From Panonychus citri (Eukaryota > Arthropoda > Arachnida > Trombidiformes > Tetranychidae), in NCBI RefSeq assembly GCF_014898815.1, contig NW_026515513.1:62001-126000 (forward strand): 64,000 bases of DNA, written 5' to 3'. The translations under genes and the position numbers were made by a program. The number at the start of each line of letters is the position of its first letter. The stretch's first letter is position 1. The notes below the pieces were generated by a model, which ran no database searches, had not been told where the DNA came from, and saw nothing but the letters and a program-made list of their open reading frames with translations. Of the stretch, positions 24,919 to 36,189 are shown piece after piece.

Positions 24919-27446
24919 AATTAACACCAATAAATAGCAAATAGTTAATCGAGCAACAGTTTTGGGTAAAAATGATTGATTGTTGGGCTGATGATCAGTT
25001 TTAATTGATGTCTCTGGGCACCAATTAGATGCCTTTTTGCCAAATAATAGATTCACTTTAGATTAACAATTAACTTTCAGGAATAAGAAGAAAAAGAAAA
25101 TTGATTAAAAACAATCAACGAACAATTCCAAATGGTTAACAGTTAAAATCCATCCAGAGGGTTATCAATTATGTGAACAATTAACAAATTAAAATTAAAC
25201 CATGGATATTAAACACACAATCAATCACAGAAAATCACAAGTCAATTGATTAACTTAATCATGATAAAATATTAATCACAATTAACGGTAAATGAACAAA
25301 AAAAAAAGTTGAAGACCTTGTGGTTACACTGATTGTTAAAAGGTAACTAAGAAAGTTGAGTTAATTTTGACAAAATGTGAAAATGAAGATAATCATGATA
25401 GAGAATCAAGTGAGCTGGAAGATAGAGTGAGAAGGTGAGTGAGTGAGTGAGTGAATGAGTGAGTGAGTGAGTGAGAGAGAGGGAGAGAGTAATTAACTTG
25501 TTCTACTTGGATTTTTTTCTGTTGATTTTTTGGGCGGACTTAATTTCGACTTGATATCAACACAATTAACAAACTTTTTCAATTAAACGATTATTTTTGT
25601 TTAAATTTTTATTAAAGCTTCAACAATTAACTAATGATAATTCATTAAACTCGCTAAAAATATCATTCTAATTCATTGATTGTTAATCAAACATTGAATT
25701 TTTTTTCTTCTCTCGCTAAGAAAAAAAACTTAATTATTTTACTGTTATTCAAAGGTGGACAATTTATCATCCTTGTTGTTTTTTTCATCATCAACAGTAT
25801 CATTATCATCATTATGATTATAATCATAATCTTGATTCTGAGCTGGTTCAGTTAATTTCTTGTTAATTTCTTCAAGTTGAATCTTTTTTTTCCCTACAAT
25901 CAGCTGACCATAACAATCTCTCAGTATCATCATCATCATCATCATCATCAGAGTAATTATCTTGTTCATGATACTGATCATCATTAATTTATTTTAATAT
26001 TTTTCTCTCTCATCTTCCTTAATCATCAGCATCTTGGACACTTGGTCATTTCATGTCCATCGTTAAGGTAAAAATGTTAACTACAACTAATTTAAAGTGG
26101 ATTAAATTTACTCATCCATTGATTAGAAGCGGGATAAGGATGAAGGTGGATAAGGAAGAGGATTAATCCTCATGTAGATTAGTCAAAATAAAAGGGGTGG
26201 TAATTGTGGGAGGATAATTAGTTGATTCAGTTGTTGATGAGTTTTTGATTTGCTTCGATTAATTCATATTCGTATTATATTAATGATTAAATTAATTTCT
26301 CTCGAAACGCTTTCATCTCATTCTATTAATATATTTAAGTTTTTTTTTCTTCTATCACAAATTGTTTGTTAAATTATTTACAATTAACTTGATTGTTACA
26401 GTTAACTCGATGATTATCAATTTTGTCCAACCTTGATGTTTATACTGTTTTATTTTTATCTCTCTCTCTTAACAATTAGATTAATTAATTGACACTTTGC
26501 TTTCACTTTTTCTCACCAACAAAAGTTTTAATTGTAATTCATTAAATTTTAATCAATTTAATCAACGAGTTTAATAGTTTCACCATTAAATTGCTCATGT
26601 ATTTGTATATTAAATTTGATCATTGAAAAGTAGACGAAATATTAATTAATTGGTCAAATGAATTCTTAATTGTAACAATTTAGTGTAAATCATTTTGTTG
26701 ATTTCTTTCAATTAAAAAATTAACAACTTTTCACCTAAAAATAAATTGCTCTTGTCCAACATTTAATTAGATAATACAATTGATTAATATTTTAACTGTA
26801 AGAAAAACAAAACAATTAACTTTTGCCAAATCAATTTTGTAGTAACTTATTGGTTAATTAATTAATTAATTGTTACAATTAGAAATTAATAAAAGTTTTC
26901 TTTTGATTTTCGTTAATTGTATGAGGTCATTAATCGTTTCTGTTTGTTAATTGTGTTTAATGGTATTAAGATTAACAGCAATAATTAAACAGATTAGCTA
27001 ACATGTCATGATGATCAGACTAATTGGTTGTAATTAAATGGACAACAAAGTTGGACAATTAATTAATTTAGAAACAATTAACTTGAAGATAAAATAAGTT
27101 CACATTTAACTGTTTGAATCCATTTTCTTTTTTTATTACTATCATCAAGTAACTTATTATATCTAAATATTTGATATTCATTTGAATGAGTTAATTGTTT
27201 AATTAGTCCAATGATTAAAATCTAAATACAATTAAACAATTTTACCGAAAATTAAATTATTTCCAAGTTTTACTTTTCTTTTGGAGAAACGAATCTGTAA
27301 TATATTAACTTTCCCTCAAAGAGAAACATGTTGACAGGATTTTGTTTTTTTCTCGGAGAAAATTTAATTTAATTGTAATTATATTATTTGTTTATATTTT
27401 TTTTTCTTCTTTTCTGACTTTCTTTTTGTTAATTAGTTTTATCACC
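24919..27446. other. Intergenic, Skeletor to TFAM (divergent promoters)
   Basis: About 2.5 kb of AT-rich DNA between two divergent genes, with a GTGA/GA repeat at 25434-25490. A 79-codon ORF at 25745-25984 (-) is rich in repeat-derived Met and Asp codons and is not supported as a gene. Confidence 0.55.
25434..25490. repeat. (GTGA)n / (GA)n tract
   Basis: GTGA tetranucleotides run from 25434, with one GTGAAT variant, and grade into GA repeats about 500 bp upstream of the Skeletor start. Confidence 0.9.
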
Positions 27447-28187
27447 ATGGCTTTTGTCACTCGTAATTTACGATCTCTTATAATGACTTCCAATCAGATA
27501 CGTTTTTTTGGTCTCGGTGAGTCGACTTCAAATACAACAACAAACCAAAGTACAACTACTGGACTTGAGTCTAAAGTATCGGCATCGGCTGTTGGTAAGG
27601 CTCGTCGTGAGGCCTCTTCTACCTCGATTAAATTGCCTTTTGATTTTAATGGTATTCCTGAGAAGCCTAAGTTACCTCGAAGTCCGTTTAACATTTATTT
27701 TGACCACAGATATGAAGAGATGAAAAAGGATAACAAAGAGTTAAAGAAAAATGATGCCAAAAAGTTGATCGAAGAGGAATGGGATAAATTGGAAATGAAA
27801 CAACCTTATGAAGAGCTTTCAGCTAAAGAACATCATGAATATAAGGATAAGAAACAAGTTTACACAGAATTTGTCACCCGAAAGATAACAATTAAAGAGA
27901 TGCTGGTTGTCTTGGATGCTTTTAGTAAGATGCAAGTTCAAAAAGCCAAAGAGGCAAAAGCAGCTAAACCCAAAAGACCCGTTTCAGCTTATGGTTTGTT
28001 TCTTAAAGATTATACTGATCTGGTTAAATCGTCAGGTTCTGATGCACCAAAGATGCCAGAAGTCGCCGAGAAATGGAAAAATTTATCTCCCTATGAGAAA
28101 GAAAAATATCAAACTAGATACGAGAAACTGAGAGAGGAATCAATTGAAGCTCGAAAACAATGGAAACTTGAACAAGGAAAAGCATGA
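27447..28187 (+). CDS. TFAM: Mitochondrial transcription factor A (two HMG boxes)
   Basis: Packages mitochondrial DNA and activates its transcription. It is one exon of 246 residues. I chose ATG 27447 (CACCATGG context); the in-frame sequence upstream is T-rich and looks like 5' UTR. Residues 1-20 form a basic mitochondrial presequence. HMG box 1 runs from about residue 72 (EKPKLPRSPFNIYF) to 140. A basic linker leads to box 2 from about 172 (AAKPKRPVSAYGLFLKDY) to 240, and a Lys/Glu-rich tail ends the protein. The two-box layout with a presequence is diagnostic of TFAM against nuclear HMGB, which would carry an acidic tail. Confidence 0.93.
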   Translation: MAFVTRNLRSLIMTSNQIRFFGLGESTSNTTTNQSTTTGLESKVSASAVGKARREASSTSIKLPFDFNGIPEKPKLPRSPFNIYFDHRYEEMKKDNKELKKNDAKKLIEEEWDKLEMKQPYEELSAKEHHEYKDKKQVYTEFVTRKITIKEMLVVLDAFSKMQVQKAKEAKAAKPKRPVSAYGLFLKDYTDLVKSSGSDAPKMPEVAEKWKNLSPYEKEKYQTRYEKLREESIEARKQWKLEQGKA

Positions 28188-28409
28188 AAATCTAAAAACC
28201 TATTTCTCCATCTTTTTTTTTGATACACACTTATAGAAGAAAAAACATAAAAAACCCTCTTTGCATTTACAAAGAATCATAATTACCTCTGAAAAATAAT
28301 AAAAAAACTTTCGTAGTTCCTAAAAAAAATACATTTAGATTAATCTCCGAATGCAAAAATTATTCTTTAATTAATCTCATTAAAAAAAAGAAAATCACTC
28401 AATTCGAAA

Positions 28410-28481
28410 TTGGCGCTTCTCTTTGATTCGCTTCTCTCGGTGTGACAATTAGTCTTTCTCTCCACTCTTTTAGCGCCAAAA
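28410..28481. promoter_or_regulatory. Two E2F-type sites upstream of MCM6
   Basis: TTGGCGCTT at 28410-28418 and TTTTAGCGCCAAAA around 28468-28481. The reverse complement of the second, TTTTGGCGCTAAAA, fits the E2F consensus TTTSSCGC. They lie 330-400 bp before the MCM6 start codon. E2F control of MCM genes is well known in animals; binding here is inferred. Confidence 0.6.
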
Positions 28482-28812
28482 TGAACAAAAAGCTTGGGTG
28501 TTTTTCTGTGAGACTTTAAACATTAAAAGGACAATTAACTTGATCAATTTTATTAGTAATTGTTTTATATTATCAATTTACAATTTGTGTTTTAATTGTT
28601 CTCTGGTATTGGCTGATTATCAATTTCTTCTGCTCAACTGTTGTCCACTTTTGAAAAGATCGATTAATTTTTGTTTCTCTTTTTCTTTTTGTGAAGAAAA
28701 TTTTTCCCTTCTGCTTTGTGTGTATACACTCATTGTGTGTTTTTATTGTTTCGTCCATTTTATTTTATCATTTTTCTTTTCTTCTTCGTTTAAAGTAATA
28801 CAATAATTAATC

Positions 28813-31445
28813 ATGGATGTTGCTGATACTATTATTGGTCAGGCAATTCAAGTAAAAGATGACTTGGCTGAGAAAGTTCAAAAATTGTTCAGAGATTTTC
28901 TTACAGGTTATTCTGATGATCCCGATTCGGATAAAGCTAAATATGCCGCTGATGCTTATAATCTGCTTAGTCCAGATCGAAATACACTTTATGTTGATTT
29001 TGAAGATGTTCAAAAATTTGATCCTGCTCTTTATTCAACTATTTTGGAATTTTATTATCGTATTTATCCCTTTCTTTGTCGTGCTCTGGTTGCCTTTGTT
29101 AAAGATGAAACTCTTAGGGATAAAGATGAGGTAGAAACTAAACAGATCCGAGATGTTCTTAAGAAAGATTTGTTCGTCGGTTTTTACAATGTTGCCTTAC
29201 AGATGAAAATTCGAGAATTAAAGACCAACTCAATTGGAGCTTTACGAAGAATTTCAGGTATAATTGACAATTTTTTATTCTCTTTTAATCTTTCCTATAA
29301 TGTTCTTTGTTCTCGTTCTATTGAATCATAGGTCAAATTATTCGAACACACCCTGTTCACCCCGAACTTATTAATGGTACATTCGAGTGTCTTGACTGTG
29401 GAACTGAGGTTCCAAATGTTATTCAACAATTTAAATTCACCCAGCCCGTTATTTGTAGAAACAATTTGTGTGCCAACAGATCAAGGTTCAAACTTGTTCT
29501 ACACAAATCTCGTTTTGTGGATTTTCAAAAGCTTAGAATCCAAGAAACTCAAGCTGAAATACCTCGAGGTAGTATGCCCAGAAGTTTAGACATTATCTTC
29601 CGTGGAGCCGAACAGGTTGATTGTGTTCAAGCTGGTGAACGATGTGACTTCATTGGTTCCTTAATTGTTGTTCCTGATGTTTTACAAATGTTCACTGCTC
29701 AGGCTGGAGCCATCAAAACTGAATCTGGCTCTGGTGGTAATCGTGGTAATGCTACATTAGGTGATGGAATCTCTGGACTGAAAACTTTGGGTGTGAAAGA
29801 AATGACCTACAAACTTGCCTTCTTGGCCAATTGTTGTGTTCGTGAAGGAAGTTCTATTCCCGCTGCTATGGAAGAATTACAAAAAATTGAAGAAGAAAAA
29901 AATCAAGAGAAAAATCATCTCAAAGATTCCGATATGGAAGAAATCAGAACTATGGCCGCTGATAAACGATTATACGACGGACTGGTAGCAAGTTTATTTC
30001 CATCTATTTATGGTCACGATGACATCAAAAGGGGTTTACTTTTACAGCTTTTTGGTGGTGTTGGTAAATTTACCGAAGAAGGTACTCATTTAAGAGGAGA
30101 TATTAATATTTGTATTGTTGGTGATCCAAGTACAGCCAAAAGTTGTTTTCTCAAGTTGATCACCGACTCTGCTCCTCTTAAGGCAGTTTATACCAGCGGT
30201 AAAGCTTCAACGGCTTCTGGTTTAACCGCCGCTGTTGTCAGGGATGAAGAAGGTGGTTTTGTGATTGAAGCTGGTGCATTGATGTTAGCTGATCGAGGTA
30301 TTTGTTGTATTGATGAATTTGACAAAATGGATATTCGTGATCAAGTTGCTATCCATGAAGCAATGGAACAACAAACAATTAGTATTGCCAAAGCGGGTGT
30401 TAAAGCTACTTTGAATGCTCGAACCTCCATTTTAGCTGCTGCCAATCCGATCGGTGGTCATTATGATCGTTCAAGAAGTTTAAGGAACAACTTGTCCCTC
30501 TCTCTACCTATTATGTCTCGATTTGATCTTTTCTTTGTGCTTTTAGATGAGGCCAATGAAAGGACTGATTATGAGGTCGCCCGGAAGATAGTTGACATGC
30601 ATGCGAATGCTTTTGATGATGTTGACGAGGCTGAAACTACAATTTACTCACTAGAACAAGTTAAGAAGTACATAAAAGAAGCCAGAAAAATCGCACCAAA
30701 AATCACACCCGAAGCTGAACATGAAATGGTTGAGACTTACAAAACTTTGAGAGGTGATAAAGGTGCACTTGCAACTGGATTCGCTGGAAGTGCCAAACAA
30801 TCATGGAGAATCACAGTAAGACAATTGGAATCTCTAGTTCGATTATCTGAAGCCCTCGCCAAACTCCATTTCTCCAGTGAAGTGACCATTAATCACGTCA
30901 GAGAAGCAGCTCGATTACTTAATAAATCAATTGTTCGAGTTGAACAACCTGACATCTCTCTTTTAGATGAATCAGTCGCAGCTCCGGTGGAAGAAGAAGA
31001 AATGGAAGAGGAAATAGCAGACGATGACCAAGTGGCACCAAAATCTATCCGATTGTCTCACGAAGAGTACATTAAGATGGCCAACGCGTTTGCGACCAAA
31101 TTACGTCAAGAGGAGGATCGAAGAGAATCAAGAGGAAGAAGAATCGATGAAGATGGACAAGAATCACCAGAATTCGAAGAGAGAATGGACCAAGGAGATG
31201 AAACTGTCCACCCACCTCAAGACGATTATCAAGGAATGACCAAATCAAGTTTAATCGAATGGTACTTGGAAGGTCAAGAATATGAAGATGAAACCGAATT
31301 GGTGTCCAAAAAGTTACTCTGTGAAAAAGTGATCGATCGTCTTGTCAACATCGATCGAATCTTAATTTCTTTAAAAGGAGCAGAATCAGAATCAGATGCT
31401 GACACTGTTTTAGTTGTTCATCCAAATTTCGTATGTGAGGATTAA
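28813..31445 (+). CDS. MCM6: DNA replication licensing factor MCM6
   Basis: Subunit of the MCM2-7 replicative helicase. Two exons, 28813-29257 and 29332-31445, give 852 residues (human about 821). The N-terminal block around FLTGYSDD... and RNTL is MCM6-like. A C4 zinc ribbon uses C168, C171, C190 and C195. In the AAA+ core the Walker A is GDPSTAKS (about 412-419), Walker B CCIDEFDKMD (about 474), and the Arg finger IMSRFD (about 544). The C-terminal winged-helix region follows an acidic linker. MCM6 rather than another MCM is shown by HPVHPELINGTFECLDC and SRFVDFQKLRIQETQAE. It is convergent with AASDHPPT, 120 bp away. Confidence 0.96.
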
Positions 31446-31565
31446 ATTTATCTACTCAAATGATTTTAAAACAACAAAAATCAACATTAATTTGATAAAT
31501 TGTATCATCAAATTCATCGCATTTAATTTTACAATAAACAAAAAAACTAATTCCAAAGGAGCAAT

Positions 31566-32435
31566 TTAAACATGTCTACCCTCTTCTTTGTTATTATATT
31601 TAACCCAAAAATCATCGGTAACAACTACATGAACATTTGGATTGATTAGTTGATTAAATTGTACAAATTGGAAAAAATTGTTAGTTGATTGTTGACGAAA
31701 ACAAGTCAAATCATCTGCAGAAAGAGCCACAGAAATGAAATGATTACCATCAATCAACGATTCTTCAAACATCCAATTGTTGGACAAAAGACCATCATGA
31801 TTAACCAAAGTATCATTGACAATTTGATTAATTGGAACATTAATTGTTGGACAATTAAACTGAATACGACGTAATTCATAACCGATTCCAATTGCTTTCG
31901 CTTTCACAAAACTTTCCTTCAAGGCCCAAAAGCGATGAAATCTATGTAATGGACTTTGATTAATTGTCATTGGATCTTGAGATTTAATTAACTTCCATTC
32001 TTGCGGAGAAAATATTCTCTCCATTGTTTTAAAATATTCATCAGTTGATTGTTGATTTGATTGTTTAACCTTCGAAATATCAACACCAATCTTATCGATT
32101 GAATCAGCAGCTAGAACACAATAATCACCATCATGAGAGATGTTGAAATCAAAAGGTTCACCATCAGTTAATTGTAGTTGATCAGGTAAAATTGGTTTAC
32201 CTTTGTCAGTCCTTCTGAATGAAACTTGATCATAATGAATATCCAAACAATCAGAGACACATCGACGTAACATTAATTGTCCAATCAAGGCAAGTTTAAC
32301 GTCTTTCTTGTAAACGAAATTAAATATTCTATTCCTCTCTTCCTCTTGAATACAACTTAAAGCAATTAAAAGATCATCTTTAGTTGGAAACCATCGATGA
32401 CAATTAAAAATCCAACGTAAACTATTTCTTTTCAT
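31566..32435 (-). CDS. AASDHPPT: 4'-phosphopantetheinyl transferase (Sfp/AASDHPPT type)
   Basis: Transfers phosphopantetheine from CoA to acyl-carrier-type domains in the cytosol; animals usually have this single enzyme. It is one exon of 289 residues. Motifs: RRTDKGKPILP, FDFNISHDGDYCVLA, the Mg-binding IGVDISKV, and FWALKESFVKAKAIGIG with the catalytic Glu/Lys. Length and order match the animal enzyme. The gene is divergent from ETFRF1, with about 560 bp between start codons. Confidence 0.93.
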   Translation of the reverse strand: MKRNSLRWIFNCHRWFPTKDDLLIALSCIQEEERNRIFNFVYKKDVKLALIGQLMLRRCVSDCLDIHYDQVSFRRTDKGKPILPDQLQLTDGEPFDFNISHDGDYCVLAADSIDKIGVDISKVKQSNQQSTDEYFKTMERIFSPQEWKLIKSQDPMTINQSPLHRFHRFWALKESFVKAKAIGIGYELRRIQFNCPTINVPINQIVNDTLVNHDGLLSNNWMFEESLIDGNHFISVALSADDLTCFRQQSTNNFFQFVQFNQLINPNVHVVVTDDFWVKYNNKEEGRHV

Positions 32436-32991
32436 GGTAAATCCGTTGAGTTGAATAAAATCTTATAAATAGTAATCGATTAACTAACCAACTCTCATTT
32501 AAATCGAGTTGAAGTAATCACAAAGATATTGAGAACAAATTTTTACAAAAAAAATCAAATTGACATAAATTCATTTGATTAAAAACAACGGAGACAATCA
32601 ATAAATCACAATCAAAATCACAGAAAACAAAACATCAAACATTTGAACAAAAAGAAACTCAATCAGCTGATGATAAACAAATCGAACCAATTAAAGGTAA
32701 TTTGCTTCTCTTTAAAGGAAAATAAGTGATTAACGAATTTAAATTGAACTTCCTTGTTCCATTGAATCAATTAGAAACCAGGTAACATGAACATTTAATC
32801 ACCAAAACAATTAATCAAATTAAACGATCAACCAAAACTTAAACTGATTCTCCGCTGGTGGCGAGACCTGGACGCAGAATTTATAACTACAATGATTAGA
32901 TTCTTGAAAAATTATCTTTTTTTGTTTACAATTTAATTACGTTTTAATTGTTTCACTCGCTTTGATTTTTGTTAATTTCATTTCTGTTAGG
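32436..32991. promoter_or_regulatory. Bidirectional promoter region, AASDHPPT / ETFRF1
   Basis: A 556-bp gap between two divergent start codons. An AG acceptor directly before the ETFRF1 ATG (32989-32990, TTCTGTTAG) suggests a 5' UTR intron. No single promoter motif is clear. Confidence 0.45.
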
Positions 32992-33316
32992 ATGTCACAA
33001 AGAGCGAAGGTCCTGGATTTGTACAAAAGAGTAAGTAGTCAATGTTAATTTTTCTGTTGTGAGCATTTAGAGAATTAATTTTTTTTTGTTTCTTCATTTT
33101 GTTCAATAGCTTCTCTATATGGGAATTGAATGGCCTCAGGGTTTCACTCATTTTCGAGATCGATGTAAACGTTCATTTCTCAATAATAAGGATTTAAATG
33201 ATTCAACAGCGGTTGAAAAGTGTCTCCAACGTGGTGAATATGTGATCAAAGAGATTGAAGCTTTGTATAAGCTTAAAAAATATCGAGCACTTAAGAGAAG
33301 ATATTACAAAGATTGA
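32992..33316 (+). CDS. ETFRF1: LYR-motif protein, electron transfer flavoprotein regulator
   Basis: Small mitochondrial LYR-family protein (also LYRM5) that in mammals removes FAD from electron transfer flavoprotein. Exons 32992-33030 and 33110-33316 give 81 residues. The LYR-type start is VLDLYKRLLYMG (LYK, as in ETFRF1). It is followed by the conserved GEYVIKEIEALYKLKKYRALKRRYY. It was identified as ETFRF1 rather than another LYRM by this C-terminal block. It is convergent with the next gene (163 bp). Confidence 0.9.
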
Positions 33317-33479
33317 ATATTTTTCTATGTGTGTGTAGTTATTATCACTTGTTGATTATTAATTGATTGACCGAGTATTTACTTCATGAGTTTTGAAATA
33401 TCCGTTCAAAATTATAAATCTTACTTTTTCATGTATTTACAATTGTAGTTATTTTTAAATATATAACAAAAGAAGTTAT

Positions 33480-34124
33480 TTACATCAAGAGATCCATCAA
33501 TCTGCTTCTTTGAAGTTCATTGATATTTAACTTTTTACCACCATTACCACCTTTTAATAAAAAGTTTAATTGTTTCAATGTGTCTTCGTGGTTGAAATTT
33601 TCAATCTTTTTCGTCTTAATTACTGGAACAACCTCGGGCTTGTCTTCGACAACAGGTTTTGGTTTAGGTTTAGGTTTCGATCTTTTTCTTGGCATTACTG
33701 TGGCTCCTGAGTTTATTATCGCTTCATTTTGTTGCTGTTTCTCCAAGACTTTGGCCAAGTTTGATCCGAGCTTATTGATTAATATTGATTTCTTGCAAAA
33801 TCTACAGATTAGAAAATAATATTTCCTTTTAACTCTTTTTACTTTCTTGGTACGAATTTTGAGCTTCCTTCTGACACATCCACAAAATTTACATGTTCTC
33901 GGACAAGCAAACTCTTTAAATCCAATTTCTTTCTGGTAGTCATTTTTTTCCTCATCAGCCCAAGTTTCCGTAAATTTATCCAACATGTAATGGTGATATT
34001 TATGGTAATCAGAATTATTACCAGCCTTTGAACTAATCACTTCTACCAGTGAATTTAAATATTGTCGATTAAAATCCGGCAATTCGTCTATTTCCAGATC
34101 ACTTGAGTCAAAATCTTCCACCAT
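33480..34124 (-). CDS. C18orf21-like (UPF0711) zinc-ribbon protein
   Basis: 214 residues from ATG 34124. Upstream, an acceptor at 34133 and a donor at 34228 suggest a 5' UTR intron, so in-frame codons before the ATG are intronic. There is a CxxC pair (CKFCG) followed by a basic stretch and a second pair (CRFCK), giving a C4 zinc ribbon around residues 80-115. A Lys/Pro-rich basic linker leads to a C-terminal helix (DTLKQLNFLLKG). The order (ribbon, basic region, LKQLxxLL end) resembles vertebrate C18orf21, linked to RNase MRP. This is a remote match made by eye, so function is tentative. Confidence 0.65.
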   Translation of the reverse strand: MVEDFDSSDLEIDELPDFNRQYLNSLVEVISSKAGNNSDYHKYHHYMLDKFTETWADEEKNDYQKEIGFKEFACPRTCKFCGCVRRKLKIRTKKVKRVKRKYYFLICRFCKKSILINKLGSNLAKVLEKQQQNEAIINSGATVMPRKRSKPKPKPKPVVEDKPEVVPVIKTKKIENFNHEDTLKQLNFLLKGGNGGKKLNINELQRSRLMDLLM

Positions 34125-34382
34125 TATGGTAACTACACATGAAGAAGAAAACAAAAAGCAAATCAAACACATAGAAACACCAAACAGATCATTTATTTGA
34201 AACAAAACGAATTTGGTTAAAGAGTTACCTTAAATCGAACAAAAAATAAAACAACTTCGAAAATATTGCAAATTAAATCAATAATTAAACGAAAAAAACA
34301 CCAAATCAAATCAAAAAGAAAACAAAATGTGTGAATAGCTGAACCATGAGAACAAAATTTTTCTATTTTCACCTTAGAAATT

Positions 34383-34396
34383 GTTACCATGGAAAC
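34383..34396. promoter_or_regulatory. X-box-like site upstream of C18orf21-like gene
   Basis: GTTACCATGGAAAC, identical to the site upstream of ECHS1; the identity extends over ACAGAA on the right. It lies about 155 bp upstream of the proposed 5' UTR donor. Confidence 0.5.
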
Positions 34397-34808
34397 AGAA
34401 TAGAAAAAATTGTCGAGTAGATTTACTGTTTCCCTTGAGTGATCAATGTGCTCCTAAAAATAAATGAAATTAGTGATTAAAACTGAAAAAAATTCATAAA
34501 CCTGTGAACATTGTGGCCACTTTAACACCCGATACAACATTTAAAAGGTTCGTAATTAAAAATAATAATAATAATAATAGTAAAAATGACTAAAAATACA
34601 TTGACTACAAATACATTGACTACAAATACCATGACTTCCGTAAGGAAGATGAACTTCCGTTAATATTAAACAACCACAATCTAATAAATTACCAAATCTT
34701 CTTTCTTTATTTACAGTACAAAGTGTAATTAAATCAACTTAGATTATACTTTCATCAAAATTAACAACTAATATTATTAGTGATCCTAAATTTTCACTTA
34801 AAACAAAA

Positions 34809-36071
34809 ATGGACCCAATTGATGATTATGATCTTCTTCCACAAGAGGAACGACTAACAAAACGATTAGCTCTCTTTAAAAATTACAAATTGGAACAATT
34901 TCGGGAAGAGTTAATTAACTGGCCAACATCTAAAAAACAACAATATATCAACGACATTACCATATTAATTGACCCGGTCCATCGAGAAACATATAAAATT
35001 GGTCGCAACAAATGGTTTATGTTATGTGCATTTAAAAAAGCAATGGAAGCTGATCTTGAACCCAAAGACCAACAAGTTATAATTGAACAAATACCTGAAA
35101 TCATTGAAAATTTCCAACCATCACCTTTAAATGAACAATCTAATATTATTATAGATCCTATTCAATCATCAATAATATTAGAACCAATATTGGAGTTTGA
35201 AATTGCAAATGACATGGAACAGCATACATCAAATAAACGAAAATCGGACCAAGAAATTAAGAATATAAATTCAAAAAGACTGAATAATAATCAATCACTG
35301 GAAATACCGTCAACTTGGTTACCATGGACAAATAACCTAATGAAACCAATGGCTATTCTCACATGTGACTCTTCACACGAAGCTTTATTTGAACAAATAG
35401 TCAACTTAACAAACGAAGGTGAATTATTATTGGAAATGGTAAATGGAATTCACAAAACAAAAAATGGAGTGAAAATCATTTGTTTTGATAATGAATCTTT
35501 AAACAACTCAATTAATAATATTACTAATATTATTAATAATATCAAAATTGATAAAATTAAACCCAAACTACCAAAGATAAAGATACAACGAGTTCCATTT
35601 AAAGAATCAACAGCCGAAACCATTCTAAACAAATTAATCTCAATGAATCCATTTCTCAGAAATGAATTTACTTCAGTTCATAGATTATTCATTGATCAGA
35701 AAGGCTCAAAAGACATCATCCTGAATGTTTCACCGGCAGTAAGATCATTAATTCAAGAAAGAATGGGCTTAATCAACGCTGGACTTTCATCAATCAGAGC
35801 AAAAGACTTCTTTGAAATAGCTTATTGCACAAATTGTCATGAACTAACACATTACAAAGGCTCTTGTTCAAATCAAACCCGATGCCGATTTTGTGGTGGT
35901 TCACATTCATTCAAATTTTGTGCAGAAAAATCAAATAAGGAAAAAATTTGCTGCTCTACCTGTGGAATCAAAGGCCACTTTCCGATTACCTCTACTTGCT
36001 TACCATTTATGAAAAAAATTGAAATAGAAGCAAGTAAAGTAGAATTTTCTTACCAATATTTAATGTTCTAA
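34809..36071 (+). CDS. LINE ORF1, gag-like nucleic-acid-binding protein
   Basis: 420 residues. The C-terminus has three zinc knuckles: CTNCHELTHYKGSC (CX2CX4HX4C), CRFCGGSHSFKFC (CX2CX3HX4C) and a CX2CX4HX6C form. Before them lies an RRM-like stretch (KIQRVPFKESTAETILNKL, then LNVSPAVRSLI) typical of ORF1 in Jockey/R1-type LINEs. It probably coats the element RNA. A lysine-rich motif (NKRKSDQEIK) at about residue 142 may be a nuclear signal. Confidence 0.82.
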   Translation: MDPIDDYDLLPQEERLTKRLALFKNYKLEQFREELINWPTSKKQQYINDITILIDPVHRETYKIGRNKWFMLCAFKKAMEADLEPKDQQVIIEQIPEIIENFQPSPLNEQSNIIIDPIQSSIILEPILEFEIANDMEQHTSNKRKSDQEIKNINSKRLNNNQSLEIPSTWLPWTNNLMKPMAILTCDSSHEALFEQIVNLTNEGELLLEMVNGIHKTKNGVKIICFDNESLNNSINNITNIINNIKIDKIKPKLPKIKIQRVPFKESTAETILNKLISMNPFLRNEFTSVHRLFIDQKGSKDIILNVSPAVRSLIQERMGLINAGLSSIRAKDFFEIAYCTNCHELTHYKGSCSNQTRCRFCGGSHSFKFCAEKSNKEKICCSTCGIKGHFPITSTCLPFMKKIEIEASKVEFSYQYLMF

Positions 36072-36189
36072 ATATAATCAAATTGAGATTTCTTTTTTTC
36101 CTCACAGAGGTTTTTTTTTTGATATCATCTCTTTAAACAATGAATACAAGTAATATTATTATTTGTTAACAAAATCTTTTCAAAATAAA

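Noticed and set aside
25745..25984. 79-codon ORF (-) with a signal-peptide-like Met-rich start
   Set aside because: The hydrophobic part is a translated CAT/ATG microsatellite and the rest is Asp/Asn-rich; no family, no introns, no promoter.
28498..28806. 102-codon ORF (+) between TFAM and MCM6
   Set aside because: Phe/Cys-rich translation of T-rich promoter and 5' UTR sequence.
29258..29331. MCM6 as two separate genes
   Set aside because: A 74-bp GT-AG intron joins both halves in phase within the zinc-ribbon region.
35331..35344. Third GTTACCATGG-like site
   Set aside because: Lies in LINE ORF1 coding sequence and lacks the second half-site (GGACAA instead of GGAAAC).
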